DNA from: Bacteroides sp.
GTDB lineage: Bacteria; Bacteroidota; Bacteroidia; Bacteroidales; Bacteroidaceae
Length of the DNA stretch: 64,000 nucleotides
Assembly (NCBI GenBank): GCA_019416685.1
Contig: DXWV01000102.1
Span: 106,398-170,397, forward strand
Direction: 5' to 3'
The position numbers were made by a program, and so were the translations under genes. Below, piece by piece: positions 24,708 to 35,104 of this stretch (the stretch's first letter is position 1; each line of letters starts with the position of its first letter). The notes under the pieces are model-generated. The model was not told where the DNA came from and searched no databases. It saw only the letters and a program-made list of their open reading frames with translations.

Positions 24708-24737
24708 TTGCATGTTTAGAGAAAATGTCTACCTTTG
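24708..24737 (+). promoter_or_regulatory. Promoter of tRNA-Gly
   Basis: TTG 24708-24710, a 19-nt spacer and TACCTTTG 24730-24737: an exact Bacteroides consensus promoter, ending 18 nt before the tRNA. Confidence 0.8.
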
Positions 24738-24755
24738 CAACCGCAAACGAAAATT

Positions 24756-24828
24756 GCGGAAATAGCTCAGTTGGTAGAGCATAACCTTGCCAAGGTTAGG
24801 GTCGCGAGTTCGAGTCTCGTTTTCCGCT
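24756..24828 (+). tRNA. tRNA-Gly (anticodon GCC)
   Basis: The acceptor arms GCGGAAA/TTTCCGC pair over 7 bp. The D-arm region contains AGCTCAGTTGGTAGAGC, the anticodon loop is TTGCCAA (GCC) with stem TAACC/GGTTA, and the T-arm is GCGAGTTCGAGTCTCGT. Discriminator T. CCA is not encoded. Confidence 0.97.
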
Positions 24829-24925
24829 CAGAGTTAAAGAGAGTATTTCGGGTAAAACCGGGATACTCTTTTTTTTGTTTATTTTTCTTTGCCTCGAATC
24901 AGCATGTACTTTCTTTGCCTATTGA

Positions 24926-27808
24926 GTGATTATTCTGTTTATAGAAAGCGAAACTTTAATAAAACTTAAAAATAACACTTCTGTTTTAACCTTCTCATCT
25001 TTACGAACTCTAATCTTTAAACGGCGGAACTATTCAACAATAACATCTAATACAAGTCCATTGAATATAAGTAGGTATATAGGTTGCTTTCAGGTTCTTT
25101 CAATTTTTTGTGTATTACAACTAACATGCACAACAATGAAGATTAAGGCACAGTCCGGTAAAGTGGTGTTTACCGGACGTGTTCTTGACGAAGAGACCCG
25201 CGAACCGGTACCTTATGCTGCTGTTCAGATCTATGTATTGCCCGATAGTACGTTTATTACCGGAGGAGCTACTGGAGCTGACGGTCGTTTCTCTCTTTCT
25301 GCCACTGCCCGGAAAGCAGTAAAAATATCCATTCATGTATCTTATGTCGGTTATACGGCAATAGACCGTACCTTGAATTATAGTGACAGGAAGATCGGTG
25401 ACATATGTCTGGCTCCCGATGGGTTTATGCTCGAAGAAACTGTTATTACGGGCAAGGCTCCGATGGCAGTTACAGAGAATGATACGACAGTATATAACTC
25501 TTCAGCTTTTCGTACACCTGAAGGTTCCATGCTCGAGGAACTTGTGAAGCAGTTACCGGGAGGAGAGATTACTGCGGATGGTAAGCTGATGATCCAGGGA
25601 AAGGAAGTGAAAAAGATACTGGTGGATGGTAAGGAATTCTTTTCGGATGATCCACAGGCAGCATTGAAGAATCTTCCGGTGGAAATGGTGGAGAAGTTGA
25701 AAGCATACGAGCGGAAGTCTGATCTGGCACGTCTTACAGGAATTGATGATGGTGAGGAAGAGATGATTCTCGATCTCTCTGTGAAGAAGGATATGAAGAA
25801 GGGCTGGATGGATAATTTTCTTGGTGGCATGGGAAGTAAAAAACGTTATGAAGTGGCGAACACAATGAACCGTATTCGTGAGAACTCCCAGCTCACAGTG
25901 ATTGCTAATTGGAACAATACAAATAATCAGGGCTTTTCGGAACTTCAGCAACAGTCATCCAATGCCACAGGAAATACCCGTGGCAGGGCAGGAATGGGGA
26001 CTTCCCGTTCATTGGGATTTAACTTCAGTAAAGATTGGGGGAATATTAAATTCAGATCAAATGTACAGTATTCCGGAACGGATCGTGAGGAGGAGAGTAA
26101 GACGCTGACCGATAATTTTATGAAAGCGGAAAAGTCTATAACCAACAGTACGAGCAGTAGTCGAAACAGAAATGACGGAGTAACGGGAAATGCCTATCTG
26201 GAATGGAAGATAGATACGGTAACCAATCTTATATTCCGTCCTACGTTTCGCTATTCAACGGCCGACCGTAGAGGAGCCAGTTATCAGAAGAGTTGGTCGG
26301 GAGAGGAAGAACTGAACGAAAAAGAGTCCTCCAACTGGTCGGAGAGTTCGCAATACAGTCTGGCATTGATGTTGCAGGTGAACCGTAAACTGAATACCAG
26401 AGGGCGTAATGTTGCTTTGAAACTGGATTATGGTACAAATGCTTCTACATCAGATCGTTTGAATTATGCCACCACCCGTTATTTTAAAACCGGTACGGAG
26501 AAAATATTGAATCAGAAGATTGATAATAAGACGGATGGGGATAATTATCGTATTCAATTGGTATATGTAGAACCGTTACCTTGGGCACACTTTCTGCAAC
26601 TTCGTTATAGTTATCAGCATCGTACATCGAACTCTGATCGTAAAGCTTATAACTGGAATAAGGAGTTGGAAGATTTTACAGAAGATCCGGATACGCTGAA
26701 TAGTAACTGTTTTGAGAATCAATATTCCAATCACCTCGTTAATCTTTCGGTCCGCACTACACAGAAAATGTATAACTATAACGTAGGGGTTGATCTTGAA
26801 CCACAAAAGTCCGTTAGTGATAGTTATGTATTGGATGTATTGAAATACAGCCTTCCCCGAAGTGTACTCAATTTCTCACCGACCGTTAGTTTCCGGTATA
26901 AGTTTTCCAAACGTACGCGTTTACAAATAACGTATCGTGGAAAGAGCCGTCAACCCTCTGTCCGCGATTTGCAACCTATTTCTGACCAAACCAATCCGTT
27001 GAATATCCGTATGGGTAATCCTTCGCTGAAACCTTCGTATACCAATACCTTCAATCTTAATTATAATTCTTATAATGTGAAGTATCAACGCAATATGGTA
27101 TTGCAACTTACCGCTGAGAATACGCTGAACAGCGTCACCAATCAGGTTACTTATGATAGTGAAACCGGTGGACGTACTACTATGCCAGTCAACATGAACG
27201 GTAATTGGGAAGCACAGGGCTCTTTTTCACTGAGTACTCCTTTCAAGAACAAGAATTGGTTGGTACGTACGTATTCCCAACTTCGGTTTAGTAATAAAAA
27301 CGGATATACTACACTTAATAAGGAAGAGCCGCAAAAGAGTTCTGTCCGCCATCTGACAGCGCGGGAGAGACTCAATCTCACTTATCGTACCAAGCAGATT
27401 GAGATTGGTGCACGGGGTTCTGTTGTCTACAATAACTCATACAATAATGTGAAAAGTATTCGTACAGAAACCTTCGACTATCAGGCGGGAATGAATGTAC
27501 AATGCTATCTTCCCTGGGGTTTTGAAGTGTATAGTGATGCTGTGTGGAATCTGCGTTCGGGATACGGGCAAAACGAGGGCAATGATTATCTGATGTGGAA
27601 TGCACAACTCTCCAAATCTTTTTTCAAACGGAAACAACTGTTGTTGCGATTCAAGATTTATGATATTCTGCAACAAGAGAACGCACTGACCCGTACTATC
27701 ACAGCAACTTCCATACGGGACACTGAGTCCAACGTATTGGGGAGTTATTTCATATTCCATGTTATCGTGAGGATAAATAAGATGGGCGGTAAAGTGAAGC
27801 GTAAGTAA
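24926..27808 (+). CDS. Outer-membrane beta-barrel receptor (TonB-receptor-like, OMP_b-brl_3)
   Basis: 960 aa if read from 24926. The natural start may be the in-frame TTG at 25061, which gives 915 aa with a signal-like segment (CFQVLSIFCVLQL) and cleavage after KAQ. A carboxypeptidase-D-like/CNA-B regulatory domain follows (VVFTGRVLDEETREPVPYAAV...), then a plug-like region (DTTVYNSSAFRTPEGSMLEELVKQLPG, KKILVDGKEFFSDDP) and a long C-terminal barrel, the layout of PF14905 proteins. There is no SusD partner. It is followed by the RND operon on the same strand, suggesting a shared transcript or shared regulation. The substrate is unknown. Confidence 0.8.
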   Translation: MIILFIESETLIKLKNNTSVLTFSSLRTLIFKRRNYSTITSNTSPLNISRYIGCFQVLSIFCVLQLTCTTMKIKAQSGKVVFTGRVLDEETREPVPYAAVQIYVLPDSTFITGGATGADGRFSLSATARKAVKISIHVSYVGYTAIDRTLNYSDRKIGDICLAPDGFMLEETVITGKAPMAVTENDTTVYNSSAFRTPEGSMLEELVKQLPGGEITADGKLMIQGKEVKKILVDGKEFFSDDPQAALKNLPVEMVEKLKAYERKSDLARLTGIDDGEEEMILDLSVKKDMKKGWMDNFLGGMGSKKRYEVANTMNRIRENSQLTVIANWNNTNNQGFSELQQQSSNATGNTRGRAGMGTSRSLGFNFSKDWGNIKFRSNVQYSGTDREEESKTLTDNFMKAEKSITNSTSSSRNRNDGVTGNAYLEWKIDTVTNLIFRPTFRYSTADRRGASYQKSWSGEEELNEKESSNWSESSQYSLALMLQVNRKLNTRGRNVALKLDYGTNASTSDRLNYATTRYFKTGTEKILNQKIDNKTDGDNYRIQLVYVEPLPWAHFLQLRYSYQHRTSNSDRKAYNWNKELEDFTEDPDTLNSNCFENQYSNHLVNLSVRTTQKMYNYNVGVDLEPQKSVSDSYVLDVLKYSLPRSVLNFSPTVSFRYKFSKRTRLQITYRGKSRQPSVRDLQPISDQTNPLNIRMGNPSLKPSYTNTFNLNYNSYNVKYQRNMVLQLTAENTLNSVTNQVTYDSETGGRTTMPVNMNGNWEAQGSFSLSTPFKNKNWLVRTYSQLRFSNKNGYTTLNKEEPQKSSVRHLTARERLNLTYRTKQIEIGARGSVVYNNSYNNVKSIRTETFDYQAGMNVQCYLPWGFEVYSDAVWNLRSGYGQNEGNDYLMWNAQLSKSFFKRKQLLLRFKIYDILQQENALTRTITATSIRDTESNVLGSYFIFHVIVRINKMGGKVKRK

Positions 27809-27915
27809 CTCAGTCCTTTATTTTTCCGTTTCAGTCTCCAATATTCCGTTTCGGTATATCTCTTCCTTTTTTTCAGAAAACTAACTCGTACGTTTGCTCC
27901 CAAAATGTGTAATCA

Positions 27916-28977
27916 ATGAATATGAAGGAGTTAATGTATCTTTTCCTCACTGTCACCTTTCTGGCTTCGTGTAGCACAGAGCAGAAAAGTAAAAAAGAGG
28001 AAGCTATGCCAGTGAGAGTGTTTTGTGCCGAACGGGCAGTTAGTGAACCGGACAGAGAATTTACTTTCCTGTCTCAACCGTTTAAGTCTACCGGGCTTTC
28101 TTTTCGTGTAGGCGGTCCTGTATTGAATTTTGATGTCAGGTCTGGTCAGTTTTTCCGTAAAGGACAGGTGATCGCTTCTATTGACGACCGCGATTTTAAA
28201 GTACGTAAAGAGAAAGCGGAAGCTGTGTATCAACAGGCAGAAGCAGAATATAAGCGAATCGCTGCATTGTATGAGAAAGAAAATATCTCAGCCAGTACTT
28301 ATGAGAAAGCAAAAGCAGATTGTGCCATAGCCCGTGCCGCATACCAAACGGCAGCCAATGAATGGGAGGACACCCGTCTATATGCCCCTTTTGACGGATA
28401 TATCCAGACGGTGAATATAGAACGATATCAGGAGGTACGTGCTTCGCAACCTGTGGTTAGTTTCATAGATCTTTCACGTCTGAAAATAGAGGCTTATATC
28501 CCTGAAAATATGGCTGTTATTTTGCAAAAACAACTTGCTGTCTCCTCGGGTAGCGGGTTAAAGTTCCGCTTTGATGCATTGAAAGATAAAGTTTATACTA
28601 CTACAGATGTAGAAGTATCTAAAAGTACAACCTCCAATAATCTTTCTTTTCTGTTAACAGCTGTTCTCAATAATCAGAATAATGAATTATTGGGTGGTAT
28701 GAGTGGTACACTAACAATCACACTTCCTGGTGATTCAACAGTAGAAAAGGAATCCGTTTTTATTCCTCAATTGGCAGTGTGTCATCGCCCTACGACAGGA
28801 ACTTTTGTGTGGAAACTGACAGAAGATAACCGGGTAAAGACTGTTCCTGTGAATATAGGGGATTTAAAGAATGATAACAAAATAGAGGTTGTATCAGGAC
28901 TTTCTGTGGGTGATATAGTAGTATTGAGCGGACATGGGTTTCTTTCGGAGGACCGAGAGGTAAGCGTTATCAAATAA
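27916..28977 (+). CDS. RND efflux periplasmic adaptor (membrane fusion) lipoprotein
   Basis: 353 aa. The N-terminal signal ends in lipobox LASC (about residue 19). A lipoyl/biotinyl half-domain (GGPVLNFDVRSGQFFRKGQVIASID), a coiled-coil hairpin (KAEAVYQQAEAEYKRIAALYEKENISASTYEKAKAD) and the second lipoyl half (YAPFDGYIQTVNIERYQEV) appear in the expected order, with a membrane-proximal C-terminal domain. It couples the RND pump encoded 10 nt downstream to the TolC-type channel. Substrates cannot be read from the sequence. Confidence 0.92.
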   Translation: MNMKELMYLFLTVTFLASCSTEQKSKKEEAMPVRVFCAERAVSEPDREFTFLSQPFKSTGLSFRVGGPVLNFDVRSGQFFRKGQVIASIDDRDFKVRKEKAEAVYQQAEAEYKRIAALYEKENISASTYEKAKADCAIARAAYQTAANEWEDTRLYAPFDGYIQTVNIERYQEVRASQPVVSFIDLSRLKIEAYIPENMAVILQKQLAVSSGSGLKFRFDALKDKVYTTTDVEVSKSTTSNNLSFLLTAVLNNQNNELLGGMSGTLTITLPGDSTVEKESVFIPQLAVCHRPTTGTFVWKLTEDNRVKTVPVNIGDLKNDNKIEVVSGLSVGDIVVLSGHGFLSEDREVSVIK

Positions 28978-28987
28978 ACAAAGAGGT

Positions 28988-31900
28988 ATGAAAAAAATTG
29001 TAGCATTCTTTTTAAAGAATCGTGCTTTTGCAATGTTGATTTTGTTTTTGGTATTAGCGGGAGGGCTTTATTCGTATTTTAAAATGGGTAAACTGGAAGA
29101 TGCGCCATTTACCATTAAGCAGGCACTTGTGACTACTGCTTATCCGGGTGCATCACCTCATGAGGTACAGATACAGGTAACCGACGTACTTGAAGAGGCT
29201 ATTCAGTCGTTGGGCGAACTATATTATCTGAAAACGGATAACCGTGCCGGATTATCAAAAATTACCGTATATGTCAAGAAAGATATTCGTGCAGACGAGA
29301 TGCAACAGTTGTGGGATAAGCTTCGTCGTAAAGTGAATGATGCACAGTCCAAGCTTCCTGCGGGTGCTGCTACTTCGGTCGTGAACGATGACTTTGGAGA
29401 TGTTCTTGGAGTATTTTATGGCTTATATGGCGAAGAGCATTCGTATCGCGAACTGGAAAATCAGGCTAAAAACATAAAAAACGAATTGCTTAAAATTAAA
29501 AATGTAGCTAAAGTAGAAGTTTTTGGTATTCAAAATCCTGTAATCGAGGTGTTGGTACAGCCTTCATTAATGGCTCAGACGGGCATAACAACAGCGGATA
29601 TAATCCGTGCGTTCGATAAACAAAACAAGGTTGTGGATGCAGGGGCTGTTGAGAATGGGAATAATCGCCTTCGTATTGAAGCACGTGGTAGTTTCACTAA
29701 TTTAGCAGAGATTGAAAATATGACAATAATTTCCGGAACCGGAGAATACTTTCGGTTGAAGGAGGTGGCAAATGTCAGTGAAGAATATATGCGTCCGGCA
29801 CGTAATCTGATGAAGATTAATAATACGCCTGCCTTGGGTATTGCTATTTCTACCGTAGCGGATGGCAATGTGGTCGACATGGCTGCTCTTGTAAAGAAGA
29901 CAGTGGAACGTATCAATACAGAGATGCCTGATGGATATAAACTGACACCAATCTATGATCAAGGCTATGAATCTGCCGTCGCTAATGATGGTTTCATTCT
30001 GAATCTGATTATTTCTGTTATTACAGTGGTGGCAGTGTTGCTTTTCTTTATTGGTTTCAAGAATGGGGTACTGATAGGGAGCGGACTGGTGTTTTCCATT
30101 TTTGCAACCCTCATTTATATGCATGCTAATGGTATCGCCCTGCAACGTATGTCTCTTGCAGCTATTATCATTGCTATGGGAATGCTTGTAGATAATGCCA
30201 TTGTGGTATTTGATTCGGCGTTGATGAATATGGAACGGGGAATGCGGAAACGAAATGCCATAATGAAAGCGATATCCGATACGGCCATACCTTTGCTTGC
30301 TGCTACGGTGATTGCCATTCTGACATTTATGCCGGTTTATCTTTCTCCTGATATTACGGGAGAACTGCTTTCGTCTCTTTTCATTGTAATAGCAGTATCA
30401 TTACTGTTTAGTTGGGTATTTGCTATTACGCAAAACGCGCTTTTTATCGAACAGTTTGTGAGACGCCCTCGTCCCGAAGAACTGAAAAGCGAACTTTATC
30501 AGGGGAAAGTGTACAATTGGTTCCGGAAGATGTTGGAATGTACCCTTCGGCGAAAGTATCTTCTGTTGGGAGTAATGGTCGGTTTGTTATTCCTTTCAGG
30601 GTGGGGATTTCATTTTATCCCAAAACGATTTACGCCTCAACTTAATAAGCAATATTTTACGATTGATATGTGGATGCCCGAAGGGACGAAAATAGAGCAG
30701 ATGGAAGCTGCTACTAAAGATATATCCGACTTCTTGGAAAGCTTTGAAACAACCCGGCAGGTATCTACATTTATCGGTCAAACCCCTCCGCGTTTTTATT
30801 TGGCTAATACGTCTTTTGGTCCTCAGCCCAATTATGCACAGTGTATTGTTGAAGCACGTTCTCCGGAAGAGGCACGTGAGTTGCAGGCAGTACTTCGTGA
30901 TACGGTAGGCAGGCAATTCCCGGAGGTCTTTATGAGAGTAAACCGTTTTGAACTGAGCACAGTGCCACAGGCATTGATAGAAGCCCGTTTCTGTGGCCCG
31001 GACGAAGCAATACTGGATTCATTGACAGAGTTGGCGCTTGGTGTGATGCGTCGTAATCCGAAAGTTGCGAATGCCCGTAATGAATGGGGAAATATGGCCA
31101 TGATGGTGCAGACAGATTATGAACCGGTACAAGCGGGTCAGTTGAATATTGGTAAAGATAACATGATGGAGGCAACAAAAGCGATTGGGGATGGAGTGTC
31201 GGTTGGTATTTATCGTGACAATGAGAAAAAAGTACCGGTTTTGCTGAAGTCGGACATGTCCCGTGAAATGAACCTTGATCAATTGGGAGATCTTGCTGTG
31301 TGGAACGGAATCCACTCAGCTCCATTGGCACAGGTAACCAAAGATATCCGTATCGGCTGGGAATATCCTTTGATACGTACCTACAACCGGCAATTGTCTA
31401 TGGCGGCCATGTGTGACGTGCAACCGGGACATACCATGGCGGAAGTGCATGCCGAAATAAAAGACGAAATAGAGAAGATACAGCTTCCGGAAGGGTACAC
31501 TTTCTTTTGGGATGCACAATACAAAACGCAGAAAGAAGGAATGGCTGCATTAACGAAGTTCTTTCCACTGGCATTATTGTTATTGATTCTTATTTTGGTA
31601 GCCCTGTTCCGCAACTATCGTCAGCCATTGATCACTTTCTTGATTTTGCCGCTTTCAGTAATAGGAGTCGTATTTGGTCAGCTGGTGACAGGGACGGAAT
31701 TTGGCTTTTTCAGTATAGCAGGATGGTTGGGATTGTTGGGTATGATTATTAAAAATGTGATTGTATTGCTGGATGAGGTAAATATTCAGCTTCGTACCGG
31801 AGTAAAACCATATACAGCTATTATTGAATCTACCGTGTCACGTGTACGCCCGGTATTGATGGCAGCGGTAACGACCATACTGGGTATGGTGCCACTTCTT

Positions 31901-32026
31901 TTTGATGTAGTATTTGCAGGTATGGCTGCAGCTATTGTGTTCGGACTGACATTTGCTACATTACTTACTTTGTTTATTACTCCAGCGTTGTATGCTGTAT
32001 TTTATAATGTAAAAAAGGAATTATGA
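28988..32026 (+). CDS. RND family efflux transporter permease (AcrB/HAE1-type)
   Basis: 1,012 aa with 12 predicted membrane helices in two halves. The N-terminus FFLKNRAFAMLILFLVLAGGLYSYFKMGKLEDAPF and the AYPGASPHEVQIQVTDVLEEAIQSL loop are RND signatures. In TM4, MSLAAIIIAMGMLVDNAIVVFDSAL carries the conserved proton-relay Asp. Two porter domains surround TM1 and TM7. The C-terminal TM11-12 segment is TFATLLTLFITPALYAVFY. The stop overlaps the next gene's ATG by 4 nt, so pump and channel are translationally coupled. Confidence 0.95.
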   Translation: MKKIVAFFLKNRAFAMLILFLVLAGGLYSYFKMGKLEDAPFTIKQALVTTAYPGASPHEVQIQVTDVLEEAIQSLGELYYLKTDNRAGLSKITVYVKKDIRADEMQQLWDKLRRKVNDAQSKLPAGAATSVVNDDFGDVLGVFYGLYGEEHSYRELENQAKNIKNELLKIKNVAKVEVFGIQNPVIEVLVQPSLMAQTGITTADIIRAFDKQNKVVDAGAVENGNNRLRIEARGSFTNLAEIENMTIISGTGEYFRLKEVANVSEEYMRPARNLMKINNTPALGIAISTVADGNVVDMAALVKKTVERINTEMPDGYKLTPIYDQGYESAVANDGFILNLIISVITVVAVLLFFIGFKNGVLIGSGLVFSIFATLIYMHANGIALQRMSLAAIIIAMGMLVDNAIVVFDSALMNMERGMRKRNAIMKAISDTAIPLLAATVIAILTFMPVYLSPDITGELLSSLFIVIAVSLLFSWVFAITQNALFIEQFVRRPRPEELKSELYQGKVYNWFRKMLECTLRRKYLLLGVMVGLLFLSGWGFHFIPKRFTPQLNKQYFTIDMWMPEGTKIEQMEAATKDISDFLESFETTRQVSTFIGQTPPRFYLANTSFGPQPNYAQCIVEARSPEEARELQAVLRDTVGRQFPEVFMRVNRFELSTVPQALIEARFCGPDEAILDSLTELALGVMRRNPKVANARNEWGNMAMMVQTDYEPVQAGQLNIGKDNMMEATKAIGDGVSVGIYRDNEKKVPVLLKSDMSREMNLDQLGDLAVWNGIHSAPLAQVTKDIRIGWEYPLIRTYNRQLSMAAMCDVQPGHTMAEVHAEIKDEIEKIQLPEGYTFFWDAQYKTQKEGMAALTKFFPLALLLLILILVALFRNYRQPLITFLILPLSVIGVVFGQLVTGTEFGFFSIAGWLGLLGMIIKNVIVLLDEVNIQLRTGVKPYTAIIESTVSRVRPVLMAAVTTILGMVPLLFDVVFAGMAAAIVFGLTFATLLTLFITPALYAVFYNVKKEL

Positions 32027-33336
32027 ATATAGAAAAGAAAGTGTTTCAGTTAATAATATCGGCAATGTTTTTTGTTGTTCCCGTTTATGGGCAGCATAGC
32101 GAGTTACTGAGTCAATATCGTAACCGTGCTTTGCAATATAATCAGGACATGAAAGCTGCCGAAAAGAATATTGCTTTAAGTAAAGAGTTGGAGAAATCTG
32201 CCAAAACAGAATATAAGCCAAAACTTTCTGCCGGAGCAAATTTCAATTATACAGGTAATCCGATGGAGCTTTCATTAGATTTACCTTCTCTGGATAATCC
32301 ACTCCAATTTGAAGGGCGACACATGAAATATGGAGCTTCCGTTTCACTGGCTCAGCCGTTGTACACCGGAGGACGTATCCGCGAAGGAGTGAAAAAAGCA
32401 GAGGCAGAAAGTCGTCTGGCTCTTAATCAATCGGAGATGATAAAGTCTGATATTAGTTATGAAGCAGATTTGCGCTATTGGAGTACGGTGGCGCGTAATG
32501 AGATGGTAAAGGTTACCCGCCGGTTTACCGGCGCGGTAGAAGAATTAACCAAGGTGATACGTGAGCGGGTAGAAGTACAACTGGTAGATCGTAATGACTT
32601 GCTGATGGCAGAAGTTAAATTGAACGATGCCCGTTATCAGTTAATGCAGGCAGAGAATAACTACGAGGTGGCACGTATGTCACTCAACTCTTTTATAGGA
32701 GTTGATTATGATTCAGTGATACCGATTGATACATTGGTATCTCCGATCCATGAGGTTGGTAGTTTGCCTGCCTATATGGACCAGGCAGGTAATAATCGGC
32801 CGGAATTACGTATGGCACAAGATAAGATTTCGATACAGGAATCAGCACATAAGCTCAATCAGTCGCAGTTCCTGCCACAGTTCTATGTGGGGGTAGATGG
32901 TAGTTATAGTTCTCCGGGATATAATTTTAAAGCAGATCTTGATCCTAATTACGCTGTATATGCTAAAGTCAGTGTTCCTTTATTTGAATGGGGAAAACGT
33001 CGTAATGAGAAACGTGCAGGAGAGTATCGGGTAACTATTGCAAGAGAGAATTTTAGTAAGGTCAAAGATGTGGTGAGCCTTGAAGTGCAATCGGCTTATT
33101 ATAATTATGTACAGGCTGTGGAGCGGGTGACACTCACAGAGAACTCTCTGATAAAAGCCCGGGAGAACGAAGCTATGGCCCTGGAACGTTATCGTGAAGG
33201 CAAGATGTCCGTTGATGGTGTATTGGATGCACAAATGTTTCATCAGACGGCACAAATGAATTTTGTACAGTCGCGCCTGACGGCTCAGATCAGTTATTCG
33301 GCATTTGTACGGGCATTGGGATTGTTATCAATATAA
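32023..33336 (+). CDS. TolC-family outer-membrane efflux channel
   Basis: 437 aa. The signal peptide ends near VPVYGQ. Long alpha-barrel coiled coils carry the duplicated OMF pattern: residues about 25-225 and 230-430 both begin with a helix-strand-helix unit (for example LSLDLPSLDNPLQFEGRHMKYGASVSLAQPLYTGG and YAVYAKVSVPLFEWGKRRNEKRAG). It forms the outer channel with the preceding adaptor and pump. There is a 4-nt overlap with the RND gene. Confidence 0.92.
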   Translation: MNIEKKVFQLIISAMFFVVPVYGQHSELLSQYRNRALQYNQDMKAAEKNIALSKELEKSAKTEYKPKLSAGANFNYTGNPMELSLDLPSLDNPLQFEGRHMKYGASVSLAQPLYTGGRIREGVKKAEAESRLALNQSEMIKSDISYEADLRYWSTVARNEMVKVTRRFTGAVEELTKVIRERVEVQLVDRNDLLMAEVKLNDARYQLMQAENNYEVARMSLNSFIGVDYDSVIPIDTLVSPIHEVGSLPAYMDQAGNNRPELRMAQDKISIQESAHKLNQSQFLPQFYVGVDGSYSSPGYNFKADLDPNYAVYAKVSVPLFEWGKRRNEKRAGEYRVTIARENFSKVKDVVSLEVQSAYYNYVQAVERVTLTENSLIKARENEAMALERYREGKMSVDGVLDAQMFHQTAQMNFVQSRLTAQISYSAFVRALGLLSI

Positions 33337-33375
33337 ATGTTTATCTTTGTACTTATATAATTATTCCTGTGTTTT

Positions 33376-34422
33376 ATGAGAACTTTTCATCCCCGATATG
33401 TCCGGTTATTGAATGTCCTGCTTTTCTCCGGGTTAGGATGTTTCTCGTATTTGCTGCTGGCACTTTATTCGGATTTACCTAAACGTGACGATCTGGATTT
33501 TACTTCATTGGGCTTTATCATTGGCGTAATGCTGGCTTTCAATGCAATGGGCTTCTGTATTATTCTGGTAGACTCATGGTTAAAGCGCGGATTTCTTTTC
33601 TTTGTTGAAAAGCGTAGAAGAGTATTACTGTATTATGTCGGATTGGGGATATTATTATTTCTTTTGAACTATCTGTTGTTCGTAGGTCTGAAGTGGATGG
33701 CGGATGTCGATCGCCTGTTTTATATTCGCTGGTCCGGTATACGGTTACTTTTACTTGTTTGGTTGGTAGAGATGGTGATTATCGGATTGACGGCAACTAA
33801 TAATTTCTATCGGCATACCATTGTACTTTATAAGCGGAACAGAAGTTTGGAAGAAAGTTCTATCGAAGCACAGTATCAGGCTTTGCAAAGCCAGCTCAAT
33901 CCACATTTTCTATTTAATAGCCTCAACACATTGATTTCTGAAATAGAGTATAATCCTCAAAATGCCGTACAGTTTACACAACACCTGTCCGATGTGTATC
34001 GTTATATTCTTCAATGCCAGCAGCAGCGCCTCACAACGTTGAGTGATGAGTTGGAGTTTCTTAATTCGTATATTTTTCTGCATCGTGTCCGTTTGGGCGA
34101 TTGTATCTGTGTAGATTGTCGGTTGGATGAATCATTGTTGGAAAGTAAATTGCCTTCACTGACACTTCAACTACTTGCCGAGAATGTAATAAAGCATAAT
34201 ATGATTTCTATTCGTAATCCTATGGTTATTTCTATTACTTATTCAGAGGCAGAAGACCGGTTGGTGGTGTGCAATAGCCTTCGTCCTAAAAAGTCTGTAC
34301 AGTCCTCAGGCATAGGATTGAGAAATTTATCTTCTCGTTATCGTCTTATATGTGGAAGAGAGATAACTATTGAACATACATCCGATTTATTTTTTGTTAA
34401 AATACCATTGTTGCATGAATAA
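33376..34422 (+). CDS. LytS/YehU-type sensor histidine kinase
   Basis: 348 aa. Four membrane helices (VRLLNVLLFSGLGCFSYLLLALY, LGFIIGVMLAFNAMGFCIILV, LLYYVGLGILLFLLNYLLFVGL, IRLLLLVWLVEMVIIGLTA) are followed by LQSQLNPHFLFNSLNTLIS with phosphoacceptor His177 (His_kinase PF06580), LAENVIKHN (N box) and GIGLRNLSSRY (G box). No HATPase/HAMP insert. It overlaps the response regulator gene by 8 nt. As a LytS-type kinase it would signal to the LytTR regulator; the inducer is unknown. Confidence 0.92.
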   Translation: MRTFHPRYVRLLNVLLFSGLGCFSYLLLALYSDLPKRDDLDFTSLGFIIGVMLAFNAMGFCIILVDSWLKRGFLFFVEKRRRVLLYYVGLGILLFLLNYLLFVGLKWMADVDRLFYIRWSGIRLLLLVWLVEMVIIGLTATNNFYRHTIVLYKRNRSLEESSIEAQYQALQSQLNPHFLFNSLNTLISEIEYNPQNAVQFTQHLSDVYRYILQCQQQRLTTLSDELEFLNSYIFLHRVRLGDCICVDCRLDESLLESKLPSLTLQLLAENVIKHNMISIRNPMVISITYSEAEDRLVVCNSLRPKKSVQSSGIGLRNLSSRYRLICGREITIEHTSDLFFVKIPLLHE

Positions 34423-35104
34423 CCCTATTGTCCGGGCAGCTATAATTGAAGATGAAATACCTGCTGCCAGTTTACTGAACAGAATGCTGGCAGAACTTCG
34501 TCCGGAATGGGAGATACTCTTGTTGCCTGGCAATATTGAAGAGGCTGTGGAGTGGTTTGGTGAGAATCCACATCCCGATATTCTTTTTTTGGACATTCAG
34601 TTGATGGATGGTAACTCTTTTCTTTTTATAGAGAGAGCTTCTCCCCAAAGTATGATTGTGTTTACAACGGCTTTTGATACTTATGCCGTTCGTGCTTTCA
34701 CTGTCAATAGCATCGATTATTTATTAAAGCCGATTCACCGGGAACGTTTAGCTGATACTTTGGATAAATTTGATACTTTACACAGTCGGTATCCTGAGAA
34801 TGAATTTAGTCATCAGAATGAAATGCTGGAAGTGTTACGTACTCTTTCAAGTCCGGTGAAACGCTATCGTACCCGTTTTCTTATTTCAGTGGGCGAAAGA
34901 CTGATAACACTTCCGGTGAGTGATGTGGCCTATTTCTATTCGGAGAACCGGGTGACATTTGCCGTTACCCGGCAAGGGAGGGAATATATCGTAGATTTCT
35001 CATTGGATAAATTGGGAGAACAATTGGATCCGGATAACTTTTTTCGTACTAACCGGCAGACGCTTGTAGAAATTACAATCGTCAAAACAAAAAGTACAAT
35101 TTAG
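34415..35104 (+). CDS. LytTR response regulator, C-terminus cut off by prophage insertion
   Basis: 229 aa from ATG 34415 (MNNPIVRAAIIEDEIP). The receiver domain has E12/D13, phospho-acceptor D60 in ILFLDIQ, and K106 in YLLKPI. The LytTR domain runs from KRYRTRFLISVGERL to FFRTNRQTLVEI. After that the frame enters phage DNA (TIVKTKSTI, stop at 35102-35104). A normal LytTR domain continues for about 25-30 more residues (the last strands and the helix ending in a Phe/Lys-rich tail), so the DNA-binding module is damaged. The overlap with the kinase shows the two were a pair. The LytTR effector function is probably lost. Confidence 0.9.
   Translation: MNNPIVRAAIIEDEIPAASLLNRMLAELRPEWEILLLPGNIEEAVEWFGENPHPDILFLDIQLMDGNSFLFIERASPQSMIVFTTAFDTYAVRAFTVNSIDYLLKPIHRERLADTLDKFDTLHSRYPENEFSHQNEMLEVLRTLSSPVKRYRTRFLISVGERLITLPVSDVAYFYSENRVTFAVTRQGREYIVDFSLDKLGEQLDPDNFFRTNRQTLVEITIVKTKSTI

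Noticed and set aside
24735..24929. 64-aa protein overlapping the tRNA
   Set aside because: The frame is just a read-through of the tRNA-Gly gene and its flanks; the tRNA fold is complete.
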